Origin: Plasmodium brasilianum
Lineage: Eukaryota > Apicomplexa > Aconoidasida > Haemosporida > Plasmodiidae
Length of the DNA: 64,000 bases
Assembly: GCF_023973825.1 (NCBI RefSeq)
Contig: NC_090124.1
Coordinates: 1,667,501-1,731,500 of the forward strand
Reading direction: 5' to 3'
A program made the translations under genes and the position numbers. Below, piece by piece: positions 11,841 to 21,997 of the stretch; positions within the stretch are counted from its first letter, which is position 1, and each line of letters starts with the position of its first letter. The notes beneath the pieces were generated by a model. The model did not search any database and was not told the DNA's origin. It saw only the letters and a program-made list of their open reading frames with translations.

Positions 11841-13413
11841 TATATATAAACGCATATGTATGATTTAACACTTTACTGTCTACGTACTGTGCATATACAT
11901 GTATATATACATATATATATATATATGTGCAAGAGCAACTGCTTCATTTTGTGTAATTTTAATATTTTTTTAGTTTTTTCAAATTAAATTTTAAAATTTT
12001 TTTTATTTACTTGCAAAAACATAATTAACTCTTCACTCATGTAACAACACAGTAAGATATATATATATATATATATGTTTATATATGGTTATATGTGTTT
12101 ATATGAGTTTATATTTTTTAAAAAGAATATTTTTTCTTTATTATTATCTTTTAACAAACAAATTATGCAAAGAGCATGGCATAATATGTTACTCGTTTAA
12201 TGATACTTCGCGAAGCTTTAAGTGTTCTCGACTTGCTGTGCATTCCTGTACATCTATATAAGTACATGTAACGTATGCACATATATGCAAGCACTTGTAC
12301 TTATGTCTATACGTGTATAACGTTGGGCGACAACAATTATAAAAGAATTGGCAAATGGAAACGAAAAATAAAAGAGAAAAATAAAAACGAAAAAAAAAGC
12401 GAAAAAAAAAGAGAAAAAAAAAGCGAAAAAAAAAGCGAAAAAAAAGCGAAAAAAAAGCGAAAAATAATTAATGCAATTGCAATTGTAATTGCAAATATAG
12501 AATATATTTTTTACATCTTTTGCGTCATGCTCGTCCATCTTTTTAAAAAATATTCCACTTAATTCAAGGAATATAAAATATCCTGCACGTTAATAATATT
12601 CCGTTTTTTTTTTTTTTTTTTTTTTTTTAAAGTTTGTCATTCTTAAAATTGCGCGATAAATAGGTACCTGATAATTGAAGAACGAAATTGTAGTAGTTTT
12701 TTATGCTTTTACAAAAACATGTATAAGAGTACATATTTGTATATATAGGAATGTTTGTTTTTATTTACGTACGTATGTATGTATAATTACGCCATTCCAA
12801 TTTGTGCATGTACAAACTTAACACGGAATGGGAAAGAATAAAATTTAAGAGGAAATAAAAAGTAAAAAAAAAAAAAATAAAAATAACATTGAGAATATTG
12901 AGCTGCTACAAGCAAAATAAAAAACGAACAGGAACAACGCCATAATATAACATAACGTGGAATAAGAATATAATACACTGTGATATGTTGTAATATATCG
13001 TAATATGCCATAATATACCTTAATATACCGTAATATATCATAGTAATATACCGTAATATATCGAAATATACCATAATATACTATAATATACCATAATATA
13101 CTATAATATACCGTAATATATCGAAATATACCATAATATACTGTAATATACCATAATATACCATAATATACTGTAATATACCATAATATACCGTAATATA
13201 CCATAATATACCGTAATATACCATAATATACCGTAATATACCATAATATACCATAATATACCATAATATACCATAATATACCATAATATACCGTAATGTA
13301 CCATAATATACCTTAATATAACATAATAGCTGCTTCAAAAATGATGACTAGAAGGAATAAATATACATATAATATGTTTACGGGTTAAATAAAAAAGGGA
13401 AAAAAGAAAAAAA
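10996..13413. other. Intergenic region MFS transporter / NAR1
   Basis: This 2.4-kb same-strand gap contains the 3' UTR of the transporter and the promoter of NAR1. No gene is supported. Contents: a 12-bp TTTCATTTACTG / TTTCATTTGTTG array (about 11471-11570), a CCCCCCCCCG run near 11608, several TA runs, a perfect 10-bp palindrome CTTCGCGAAG near 12208, a GAAAAAAAAAGC-like array (about 12375-12465), a poly-T tract (12605-12628) and the decamer array 12972-13323. Confidence 0.7.
12972..13323. repeat. Decamer array (ATATACCATA / ATATACCGTA), about 35 copies
   Basis: A 10-bp repeat of about 350 bp directly precedes the NAR1 start by ~90 bp. Unit variants are CCATAATATA, CCGTAATATA and CTGTAATATA. 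Open frames on the minus strand over the array (Tyr-Gly-Ile-Leu repeats) are artefacts in all three frames, because 10 is not a multiple of three. Confidence 0.93.
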
Positions 13414-16400
13414 ATGTTTTCCAATGCTATAAAGCTAGAAAATTTAAATGATTATTACAATGATGCTGAAGAATGCATAAAGCCTTTTTTGTATAAATCA
13501 CGTATTGTGAATGAACAGGATGTGGAGAAGCCTAATTTAATTATTATTAATAAAAAGAATAGAAACATTAAGAACAAAAGTGGTAGAGATAATGGAAGAG
13601 ACAGAGGAAGAGACGAAGGAAAAGACGAGGGAAAAAACGAGGGAAAAAACGAAGGAAAAGACAAAAGAAGAGGGGAAATATCTTTAACAGACTGCTTAGC
13701 TTGCTCAGGCTGTGTTACTAATGAAGAAACAAATTTCCTTAAAAGTCAAAATTCAATTGAAATTTTGAATAATTTAAATAAAAAAAAAATCAATATAATT
13801 TCCTTGTCATTACAAAGTTTAACTGCCTTATCTGTATATTATAATCTACCTCTATCAGTAACTCAAGATAAGCTATGTTTTTTTTTCAAGTCATTAAATT
13901 TTGATTATGTGTACGATTCCTCATTAAGTGAATTAATAGCTTTAAATGAGGCTAAGAAGGAATTTGCTGACTTTTTTTTTGCAAACAACAAGGGATTAAG
14001 CAAAGGGGCTTCTCCGCACACACTGAAAGAGTCTAGCTGCAATATCAGTGGCAGGGTTAGTGGAACCGAGAAAAGAAAAGAGCCTATAGGAGGGAATAGG
14101 AAGAGTCCACATAAAAATATCAATGTAAAGAAAGGAGCGAATAGATATAAATATAAACATAATGATGACAACATTTACAATGGATGGCTAAATGGGAAGA
14201 AGACGTATCCATTAATATGCTCTCACTGCAGTGGTAGTGTTATATATGGAGAGAAAAATTTTGATGAGGAATTGTTAAATTCATTTAGCAAGGTTAAAAG
14301 TAGTCAAGATATTCAAGGAATTATTTTGAAAATTTTACATGTGCATAATAGTAGTATATATACATTTCCCCTTTTGAAAAATTGTGCTATTCAGAGTTTC
14401 TTTAATTCGTATAATTATACTCTGGAACTTATAAATATTTGTAGGAAACATTTTTTAAAAAATCACAATTTATTAAAGAGTGTTAATATATTAACTAGTC
14501 AGAATTTATTAACGAGTCAGAATTTATTAACGAGTCAGAATTTATCGGAAAATAACAGTTTATCAAAAGATGATAATGTATCAAAAGATCATAAAGTTTC
14601 AAAAAATCATAAAGTTTCAAAAAATCATAATGTATCAAAAGATCATAATGTTTCAAAAGATCATAATGTATCAAAAAATCATAATGTATCAAAAAATCAT
14701 AATTTATCAAAAAATCATAATTTATCAAAAAATCATAATTTATCAAAAGCGTCTTTAGAAAATAGCACTTGGGCAAATGATGAAGCAGCGGTTGGGGGAA
14801 TAGGCAATAAGGGTATCTGTCCCCTCTCCATATATGATATCAATCATGTGTATGTGTTATACTGTTTTGACAAAAAATTAGAGGCTCATAGGAATAACCT
14901 CCAGGAACAAACATCTGTAGATAAGAGTATGACCACCTTTTTGTCTTATTTCCCCATATACAACAATGCATTAATGACTAATGCAGATGGTACAAATGTG
15001 AGTGTAAAAAGAAACCTATACTGTGTGGATGCAGTCTTAACAACAGTAGAACTGGTTGAATTAATAAATAGTATGAACATAAATTTTTATGCTTTACCTC
15101 AGTTAAGAATTGATAATATATATACTCTTTTAAAACAAATAGATGAAGGAAAAAAAAAATTTAAAAGAAGTAAGTCTTCACTTGATAAAGAATACAATAT
15201 ATTGGTCGATAAAAATAAAACAAAAGAGCAAAACATGAATAGTATAGAAGTAATAACAGGAAAGGAGCAAATTAATGTATTTGCTACTTGTGTGTATGAT
15301 AATAAAACAACAAAGAATGGAAATGAATCAGAGTATAATGCAGATTTAGTCAAAAAAGGTCCGGAAGAACAGTTCAATATATTGACACCTTCATCAGAAA
15401 AGACAATAATTGAACAACTGCAATCACTTTACAGTGATATAAATTATAATTACTCCATTCGATGTAGTAACAAAAATAATATTTCCATGGGTTATGGAGA
15501 AGAAATATTTAAGTTTGTTTGTAAGAATATATTTCATTTTAACATTGATGAAAATAATTTTAATGTGAAATACCAGGACATTGTTGTGCTGTCTCTTTTT
15601 GAAAATTTCAGTTGTGTTTTCCGCGTCGTTTTGTCTTATGGCTTTAAGAGTATGTACAATGTTTTAAGAAAATTGAGGGAGTGGAAAGGTGAAAAAGAAG
15701 TAGAAAAGGCAGAAGGAAAAGAGGAAGAAGCAAAAGTGAAAGGCAAAGAAAAAATGTATGAAATGAAGATTACGTACAACCTTCAGTTCACGGGAAGAAT
15801 TGACTACATAGAACTGATGGCATGTGAGAAGGGATGTCTTTTTGGTTGTGCGCAGAACATTTTTTCTGAACGTGTTCATAATTTTCCTACGTGTTCATGC
15901 TACAATTTTCGTATTTTTAAAAAAATAGCTGAACAAAAGGTTATCCGGAATTTTGACTTTCTGCTTGCAGATTGTGGTGCAGCAGAAAGGGGGAAAGTTG
16001 AAGAAGAAGGAGAAGTGGAAGTGGAGGAAGAAGAAGAGGAGGAAGTGGAGGAAGAAGAAGAGGAGGAAGTGGACATGGGAAAGGAAAAAGACGAAAGACG
16101 ACAGAAAGAAAAGCAAAAAGAAAAGCGAACGAAGGGGCAACTCGGAGCACTCTGCACCTGTGGCAAGCTTAAATCTCCCCCCATTCCAGAAAATGAAGCA
16201 TTATACTTTGAAAAAAAGGACAAGGAAAAAATATTTCAAAGGATGTATGACACCATGCATAGTGATAAATACACGTTATATGTAAATTCAAGCAACTGCA
16301 GAAATGATCCTACTGTTAACTCTTTTTTAAGGTATATCTTTTCAGCTTTCAACACCGAAACATTCAGTCTATTTAGAGCTATCTTTTCGTCAAAGAAAAA

Positions 16401-16422
16401 GTTAGATGTGATTAAATGGTGA
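13414..16422 (+). CDS. NAR1: Cytosolic Fe-S cluster assembly factor NAR1 (Fe-hydrogenase-like)
   Basis: The product is a 1002-aa NAR1/IOP1 protein, the component that helps the cytosolic iron-sulfur assembly (CIA) pathway pass clusters to the targeting complex. All expected cluster ligands are present. The N-terminal [4Fe-4S] site is C21 with C94, C97 and C100 (DCLACSGCVT). The second site is C272 (HCSGSVIYGEK, equivalent to the CPGWxCYAEK motif), C484 (YVLYCFDKKLEAHR, equivalent to MPCYDKKLEA), and C804 and C808 (ACEKGCLFGCAQ, equivalent to ACPSGCLNGGGQ). Usual NAR1 is ~480 aa; the excess is low-complexity inserts: DEGKNEGK repeats (residues ~57-88), KNHNVS repeats (~360-446) and Glu- and Lys-rich stretches (~755-780 and ~865-915). 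C269 and C812 are additional cysteines near the sites. The start ATG follows a T/A-rich leader with an in-frame stop upstream. Confidence 0.9.
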   Translation: MFSNAIKLENLNDYYNDAEECIKPFLYKSRIVNEQDVEKPNLIIINKKNRNIKNKSGRDNGRDRGRDEGKDEGKNEGKNEGKDKRRGEISLTDCLACSGCVTNEETNFLKSQNSIEILNNLNKKKINIISLSLQSLTALSVYYNLPLSVTQDKLCFFFKSLNFDYVYDSSLSELIALNEAKKEFADFFFANNKGLSKGASPHTLKESSCNISGRVSGTEKRKEPIGGNRKSPHKNINVKKGANRYKYKHNDDNIYNGWLNGKKTYPLICSHCSGSVIYGEKNFDEELLNSFSKVKSSQDIQGIILKILHVHNSSIYTFPLLKNCAIQSFFNSYNYTLELINICRKHFLKNHNLLKSVNILTSQNLLTSQNLLTSQNLSENNSLSKDDNVSKDHKVSKNHKVSKNHNVSKDHNVSKDHNVSKNHNVSKNHNLSKNHNLSKNHNLSKASLENSTWANDEAAVGGIGNKGICPLSIYDINHVYVLYCFDKKLEAHRNNLQEQTSVDKSMTTFLSYFPIYNNALMTNADGTNVSVKRNLYCVDAVLTTVELVELINSMNINFYALPQLRIDNIYTLLKQIDEGKKKFKRSKSSLDKEYNILVDKNKTKEQNMNSIEVITGKEQINVFATCVYDNKTTKNGNESEYNADLVKKGPEEQFNILTPSSEKTIIEQLQSLYSDINYNYSIRCSNKNNISMGYGEEIFKFVCKNIFHFNIDENNFNVKYQDIVVLSLFENFSCVFRVVLSYGFKSMYNVLRKLREWKGEKEVEKAEGKEEEAKVKGKEKMYEMKITYNLQFTGRIDYIELMACEKGCLFGCAQNIFSERVHNFPTCSCYNFRIFKKIAEQKVIRNFDFLLADCGAAERGKVEEEGEVEVEEEEEEEVEEEEEEEVDMGKEKDERRQKEKQKEKRTKGQLGALCTCGKLKSPPIPENEALYFEKKDKEKIFQRMYDTMHSDKYTLYVNSSNCRNDPTVNSFLRYIFSAFNTETFSLFRAIFSSKKKLDVIKW
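14478..14752 (+). repeat. Coding tandem repeats inside NAR1
   Basis: Repeats of LLTSQN (18 bp) are followed by about ten copies of an 18-bp unit encoding KNHNVS / KDHNVS / KNHNLS. They sit in a linker between the C272 and C484 ligand motifs, so they enlarge a loop and leave the conserved core intact. Confidence 0.9.
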
Positions 16423-16495
16423 GGTCATCGAATTTTAAGTTCACTTGCATATTTATGTATGTTAATATTGTACGTTTGCTTTGTGTGCATACATA

Positions 16496-16575
16496 CATGC
16501 ATACATGCATACATACATGCATACATACATACATGCATACATACATACATGCATACATACATACATGCATACATA
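16496..16575. repeat. CATACATGCATA array containing CATGCA motifs
   Basis: Tandem CATACATG-type units repeat CATGCA (the complement of TGCATG) several times just after the NAR1 stop. TGCATG is a reported binding motif for some ApiAP2 factors; here simple repeat expansion is an equally good explanation. Confidence 0.8.
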
Positions 16576-16823
16576 TGTTTGTATGTATGTTGTATATATT
16601 AGACTATGCATTAATATTTAGCTGCCCTTTGCAACCACAATTTCTTATTTTTTGGATTAAGAGCCTTTTATTTTATTCAAAAAAAATTTTTTTTTTCTTT
16701 TTTTTGTATTTGTTAATACTTTAAATTTTCCCATACGTTTGCAAATTTGGAGTAACAAGTTTTCTCTTCGTCGCAGGTGTTGCTGGTCTTGCTTTTGCAC
16801 GTGCATATATGTATGTATGTATG

Positions 16824-16875
<52 letters not shown>

Positions 16876-17372
16876 TGTTTGTGTAATATGTATGCACGAT
16901 TTTAACGGTTAAACACCATATGGTTTCCTTCACCCTTCCAACAATTTTGAATTGAAAAAAAAAAAAGATAAAATGTAAATCGTGCGCATCTTGGAAACAT
17001 TTAATGAGGCATATTGTCATTAAAAAAAAAGAATAAAAATATGGAAGAACGGAATAAAATAAAGGAAGAACAGAATAAAAAAAAAAGGAAGAATAGAATA
17101 ATACGAAATATAGCGAAATGAAAAACAGTGGATTATTTTAATTTAAAATGATTACGCATTTTTCCTTACGAATTAGTGCATACATGTGTGCGTGTATGTG
17201 TGTGTACATGTACACATATGTACGTAAGTACATGTATAGTACATAAATACGTACATAGGTACATATATATATAGTACACATACAAATATGCATGCACATT
17301 TTAGGCCCCTTTTTGTTTATTATTTTTTTTTTAATTTGCCCAAAAAGAAAAATGAAATGTGGTGAAAAAAAG

Positions 17373-17411
<39 letters not shown>

Positions 17412-17658
17412 ATAAATAAAAAATAAATAAAAAAATAAAAATAACACGATTATGCATGCTTCAGCTGGACATATATACTCACCTCTTTATTTTAGGGAAC
17501 AGTAACAGAAAAATAAAAGTAAAAAATAAAATTAAACTAATGAAGTAGGGTTTACTTTTATGGATGTTTGTCTAACAGTGTTGTGTTTGTCGTTCTGATT
17601 ATCATTTTTTTGCCCATTCTGCATATGTGTTTATAAGCTTCACTCGTATTTTGATTTT

Positions 17659-17772
17659 AATTTCGTTTTAATTTCGTTTTAATTTCATTAGTAATTTCAT
17701 TCGTAATTTCATTCGTAATCTCATTCGTAATCTCATTCGTAATCTCATTCGTAATCTCATTCGTAATTTCGC
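17659..17772. repeat. 12-bp array AATCTCATTCGT / AATTTCATTCGT
   Basis: About nine copies in two variant blocks (AATTTC then AATCTC) lie in the presumed leader or promoter of the filamin-like gene. Confidence 0.85.
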
Positions 17773-17930
17773 TTTTATTCGGATCTGCGCTTCTCTTGCC
17801 TCACCATATGCCACTTGATATTTCTCTTCTTTCTCATTTTGTATATCATTCAGTTGTAATTTTCTTCTCATATTATTTGAATTTGTTCTCATCTTCTTGC
17901 AATTTTTTTACCATTTTTTGGTCCTAACTC

Positions 17931-20894
17931 ATGAAGAGCAGCAATGCCATTCATCGGCTGAACAGTCTGTTAAAGTGTAAATGCGCGAAGAAGGAAAAAA
18001 GAAGGGAAGTAAAGGAGCATGCTAAGCATAGGGAACCGAACGAAATATATATACAAAAGAGCAAATGGATCAATAAAAAATATATTCAAAAAGTAGATAA
18101 CGAAATTGAAGGGGATTTAATAAATAACAACAGCGATTCGGAAAATAGCAAATTTTGTAAAATAAGGAAGAAATATAATATAGTAAATAAAAAAGATGAT
18201 ATTGAAATTGCTAATTCTTGTAATTTAAAAATTGATCAAAAGTCATGTAAAGTTAAAGGTCAAAATTTATATGAAGGCACAGCGGGAAAACTAAATCATG
18301 TGATAATTGATATTTTAAATAAAGCAGGGGAATGTATATATGTAAAGATGTCTACATTTGAAGCTTACGTAAAAAGAAAAGAGGAAGTTGACAAATTAAA
18401 TTATGTAAAAGTAAATTCACGAGATAAAAATGATGGGTGTGATATATACATACATAATAATCTGTACAATAAATACCTGGAAAAAAAACATAAGTCGTTA
18501 ATTAATCTTGACTATAACAAGTATAACATTAATGCTAATTTTTCTAATTATAAAAATATAAAAGAAAGAAATAGATGTTGCACCAGTGTGCCTTTTGGGG
18601 AGCAGTATTCTGGAAAGCTCGATTGCTCCAGACGTGAGACGCAAAGGCAAGCGATGCAGCATCAGCAGGAGTGCGGACATCCGACCGCTCCACAATATAA
18701 ACAGCTCCTTAAAGGTGAGTGCAATCTCACGTTTCAAATGCATAACTTAAGAAAAATGCACATGCAGCATGCCGAGGAAGATGGGGAAGACGGGGAAGAT
18801 GGAATTTTTAAAGGAAAAAAAAATAATACATTCAACGAAAAAACAAATACATTCAACGAAAAAACAAATACATTCAACGAAAAAACAAATACTTTGAACG
18901 AAAAAACCAATTACAATGATACAATAACGACAGGGTATGTTTTCGACCCACAGGAGTATGATGAGCAGAGTGCAAAACTAACAGTGGATGGTTCAAAATG
19001 TAATGTACGTGATTTAAAAAATGGTAGTTATTTAATATCTTATATTATAAGAAAATGCGGCTATTACTACTTGTCCATATTTCACAATAAAAGGCCGGTA
19101 GCAGACTCTCCCTACCTTATTTATATAAAACCTGCAGAAGCTTACGCTCCTAACTGCGTTCTGTATAAAGGTGTTAACGACAGGATCGTGGTACCACGTG
19201 CCAAGGGACAGGAAAAGCAGCAAAGGGTAAAGCAGAGAAGGGTAAAACAGCGAAGGGAAAAGCAGCAAAAGAGGGAAATACAGAATGAAAGGAGCTTAAC
19301 TCGTATATATAACAACTCCTTGCGTGAAGATGTGTTCAACTTGAGTTCGTCAGACTCGGAATTGAAATCAAGTAGCTCTCATAGCAGCAACACAGGCTAT
19401 AGCAGCATGTACAGTGAATCCTGCAGTGACAATGGTAAGACAATTTACTCTTCCTCTGATAGTGCATTCTTTAAAGAAAGTGGAAGTAGAAGTGGAAGTA
19501 GAAGTGGAAGTAGAAGTGGAAGTAGAAGTGGAAGTAGAAGTGGAAGTAGAAGTGGAAGTAGAAGTGGGAGTAGAAGTGGAAGTAGAAGTGGAAGCAGAAG
19601 TGGGAGTAGAAGTGGAAGCAGAAGTGGGAGTAGAAGTGGGAGTGAAAGCGAAAGTGATCATTTTAACCATCCTGACCACCATGTGCACATTTTAAAATTG
19701 GAAGACGAGGATGAGGAAAGAAAGAACTTTAACAATTTCTTTATTCAGAGTTATGATGCTTATAAAAATAAAATCTGCGAAGGGAATGACAAGTATGAGA
19801 TAACGAGCCTTGGGGGCATTAAAATAATAAAAATAAATGATTTAAAGAATGGTATATATGAAGTTATATACAAATATGTAAGTAGTAATGACAATGGGTA
19901 TTACTCCAGGTCATATAAAAGAGATAATAATTTTGGTAATTACAATAGAACATATAGAGAAGTTAAGGTAACCTTAAACGGATTACATGTAAAAGGATCT
20001 CCATTCAAAATAGTCTTAAAAAAGGATAAACAGTTGGCTTATTTGAGCAAGATAAAAAATTTACTACCAATTGATGAAATTAATATTTCGAATCCCACTG
20101 AAAGTATGCATAATATTATTAGTGCATACAAATATATAAAGAATAATTACTTGGACGATGAAAATGTAATAAAAAAAAAAATCCCAAAGAATCATTTTAT
20201 GAGTGTACATACATATTATGAAGATAGAAAATTAAAAAAAATTTTAAAAAAAATAGACAAAAATATTATATCTCTTATGACCATACCTATGAAACAACAA
20301 ATTTTTAATTATATAAAATATATGAACGAGGACAGGAAAATAATAAAATTAAAAAAGATTTTATTTAAAGAACTTGTAGTTGCTTTAAGTAAGATGATAA
20401 ATTGTGCTAATAAATACTATGAAGATGTTGAAGAAGACAAAAATAAATTGCTACAAGAGAGACAGGTGCAAGATGATACTGTCAAAGAAACTAACTTAAT
20501 GTATGAGTCATTAAAGGGGAAAAATATTCATACCTTGCCATTCGACTTTGGAATTAAAGATATGAAAATATATGAAGAAAATTTGAGTAATAAAAAAAAA
20601 GAATTATTAGATAAGCAAAACCAATTGGTGGAAAAGTACAAAGCTATTAAAAATAAAGAGAAAAGATTCTTAGAAGACAGGCAACAAGTAACCAACCTAT
20701 TGGCAAACAAATACGAACTCCATCAAACAACATATGATTGCTCTAAAATGGCTTTAATCCAAACAAACAATAACTTGAAGAAGATTACTATTGACGCTAT
20801 TAAAAAGACGAGCACACGGGAAAAGCAGCTCTTAACGGCCAGGGGAAACAGCACCCTTCAAGGAGGTGTACCCATCGCTCAAGAGGGAGATTGA
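17931..20894 (+). CDS. Filamin-repeat and coiled-coil protein, Plasmodium conserved type
   Basis: This 987-aa protein has no transmembrane segment or signal peptide. Two Ig-like filamin/ABP280-type repeats are recognisable. The first is at about residues 339-400 (VDGSKCNVRDLKNGSYLISY then ADSPYLIYI). The second, at about 609-699, contains IKINDLKNGIYEVIYKY and later VTLNGLHVKGSPFKIVL; 'G.Y.v.Y.....G.Y.v.....g..i..SPf.v.v' is the family pattern. Between them lies a Ser-Gly-Ser-Arg repeat (about 517-570). The C-terminal third (about 824-975) is a Lys/Glu-rich coiled coil. Filamin repeats usually mediate binding to actin or to axonemal/cytoskeletal partners, so a cytoskeletal role is likely but inferred. 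An in-frame TAA at 17925-17927 supports the ATG at 17931. The 3' end is uncertain: a second, coding-like frame overlaps it (20836-20988), so the real C-terminus may differ. Confidence 0.75.
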   Translation: MKSSNAIHRLNSLLKCKCAKKEKRREVKEHAKHREPNEIYIQKSKWINKKYIQKVDNEIEGDLINNNSDSENSKFCKIRKKYNIVNKKDDIEIANSCNLKIDQKSCKVKGQNLYEGTAGKLNHVIIDILNKAGECIYVKMSTFEAYVKRKEEVDKLNYVKVNSRDKNDGCDIYIHNNLYNKYLEKKHKSLINLDYNKYNINANFSNYKNIKERNRCCTSVPFGEQYSGKLDCSRRETQRQAMQHQQECGHPTAPQYKQLLKGECNLTFQMHNLRKMHMQHAEEDGEDGEDGIFKGKKNNTFNEKTNTFNEKTNTFNEKTNTLNEKTNYNDTITTGYVFDPQEYDEQSAKLTVDGSKCNVRDLKNGSYLISYIIRKCGYYYLSIFHNKRPVADSPYLIYIKPAEAYAPNCVLYKGVNDRIVVPRAKGQEKQQRVKQRRVKQRREKQQKREIQNERSLTRIYNNSLREDVFNLSSSDSELKSSSSHSSNTGYSSMYSESCSDNGKTIYSSSDSAFFKESGSRSGSRSGSRSGSRSGSRSGSRSGSRSGSRSGSRSGSRSGSRSGSRSGSRSGSESESDHFNHPDHHVHILKLEDEDEERKNFNNFFIQSYDAYKNKICEGNDKYEITSLGGIKIIKINDLKNGIYEVIYKYVSSNDNGYYSRSYKRDNNFGNYNRTYREVKVTLNGLHVKGSPFKIVLKKDKQLAYLSKIKNLLPIDEINISNPTESMHNIISAYKYIKNNYLDDENVIKKKIPKNHFMSVHTYYEDRKLKKILKKIDKNIISLMTIPMKQQIFNYIKYMNEDRKIIKLKKILFKELVVALSKMINCANKYYEDVEEDKNKLLQERQVQDDTVKETNLMYESLKGKNIHTLPFDFGIKDMKIYEENLSNKKKELLDKQNQLVEKYKAIKNKEKRFLEDRQQVTNLLANKYELHQTTYDCSKMALIQTNNNLKKITIDAIKKTSTREKQLLTARGNSTLQGGVPIAQEGD
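19480..19645 (+). repeat. Coding 12-bp array encoding Ser-Gly-Ser-Arg
   Basis: About 13 copies of a 12-bp unit AGTGGAAGTAGA lie in the linker between the two filamin-like repeats. The RS/SG-rich linker is probably disordered and phosphorylatable. Opposite-strand and +1 frames (Thr-Ser-Thr, Val-Glu-Val) are shadows. Confidence 0.95.
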
Positions 20895-21121
20895 GCAACG
20901 TGCTGAATTAGCGGTACGTATGAATAATCGGTGTGTGCGTGTATTTGTACACCTTTTAGGCGAATCCGAGGGGCTTCTAACGCAATAAGGAAAACATACC
21001 TGAGTATAACCTCGTTTAAGCTACTACTCATCTGATAAAATAACTTTTTTCTTCATACGGGAAACACTAAGAAGGTTACCACTGCATGCACAGAATATAG
21101 TTAGTTCGCTACGATTGAAGA

Positions 21122-21153
<32 letters not shown>

Positions 21154-21333
21154 CTCTTATATGCATGCATATATACATATATATAAATGCCTTTTTAATT
21201 ACTCGTGGGGAGTTTCTAGAAAGTGCGTTCCCCAAAGTTCAGAATTTTGCAATTTTTGCTTTATGCAATTTTTTCCTTTTTTTTTTTTGTTTTTTCGTTA
21301 TCTCTTTCTTTTTTTTTTGTATTTTCGTTATCT

Positions 21334-21415
<82 letters not shown>

Positions 21416-21875
21416 TTTTTTTCGTTAATTTTCTATTTTGTTGATTTATCTTCCCCTTGCCAATTTAATATGTACCTCGAAAACGCCTTCACTAAATGAA
21501 AAAAATTTTAAGAGGGAAGAGTAAATCATGTTTGTGAACTGCATGGTAATACAAATTTTTTAATCATAAAAGGGATGCACTGTTCGTAAGAATTATATTA
21601 TAACGCATAATAAATACAAGGTAAAGAGAATGAAGTGGGATCTAATAAAATAACCTCCATTTTGTCGTAATCCGTACAGCTACGACGGGTCCGCATAGGG
21701 TGGAAGAATGAGGGGGGGGAGGGCAATTGTGCTGTATATTTGCCCATACAAGTACATATGCAGTTGTGTGTATGTGTATGTATGTACATATATATATGTA
21801 TACATGCAAACGGGTAAATGCGAGAATATTAGGCTTGTTGACCGAATGAACCACAGCAAGCTTCCGCATGATATA

Positions 21876-21923
<48 letters not shown>

Positions 21924-21997
21924 TGACCATATACGTTAATGTAAGTAGCACTATTTAACTACTTCTACTTTATAAAAAATATATATAAAAGAAAAAA
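20895..21997. other. Intergenic region filamin-like gene / ThiE
   Basis: This 1.1-kb gap starts with ~130 bp of higher GC that may still be coding in another frame (see findings). Beyond that are a 30-base poly-T (about 21124-21153), a 79-base poly-T (21336-21414), a GGGGGGGAGGG run near 21713 and a TA run (about 21877-21920) just before ThiE. No gene is supported. Confidence 0.7.
21336..21414. repeat. 79-base uninterrupted poly-T tract
   Basis: Seventy-nine consecutive T are the longest homopolymer in the window, about 580 bp upstream of the ThiE start. Runs this long are nucleosome-excluding and prone to sequencing-length error. Confidence 0.9.

Larger units (their letters stand above)
16423..17930. 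other. Intergenic region NAR1 / filamin-like gene
   Basis: This 1.5-kb same-strand gap has no supportable gene. It contains a CATACATGCATA array (16496-16575), a TATG/TA run (about 16810-16870), a 37-base poly-A run (17373-17409), and a 12-bp array AATCTCATTCGT (about 17659-17772) that ends ~160 bp before the next ATG. A minus-strand frame over the last array (Arg-Met-Arg-Leu repeats) is rejected as a repeat artefact. Confidence 0.7.

Noticed and set aside
12787..13338. Four overlapping minus-strand frames with Tyr-Gly-Ile-Leu repeats
   Set aside because: A 10-bp array is open in all three frames; there is no unique protein.
17668..17892. 74-codon minus-strand frame with Arg-Met-Arg-Leu repeats
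   Set aside because: Mostly the 12-bp AATCTCATTCGT array. The non-repeat N-terminus (MRTNSNNMRRKLQLNDIQ) is mildly protein-like but no homology or splice context supports it.
21161..21499. Poly-Phe open frames
   Set aside because: Produced by the 79-base T run.
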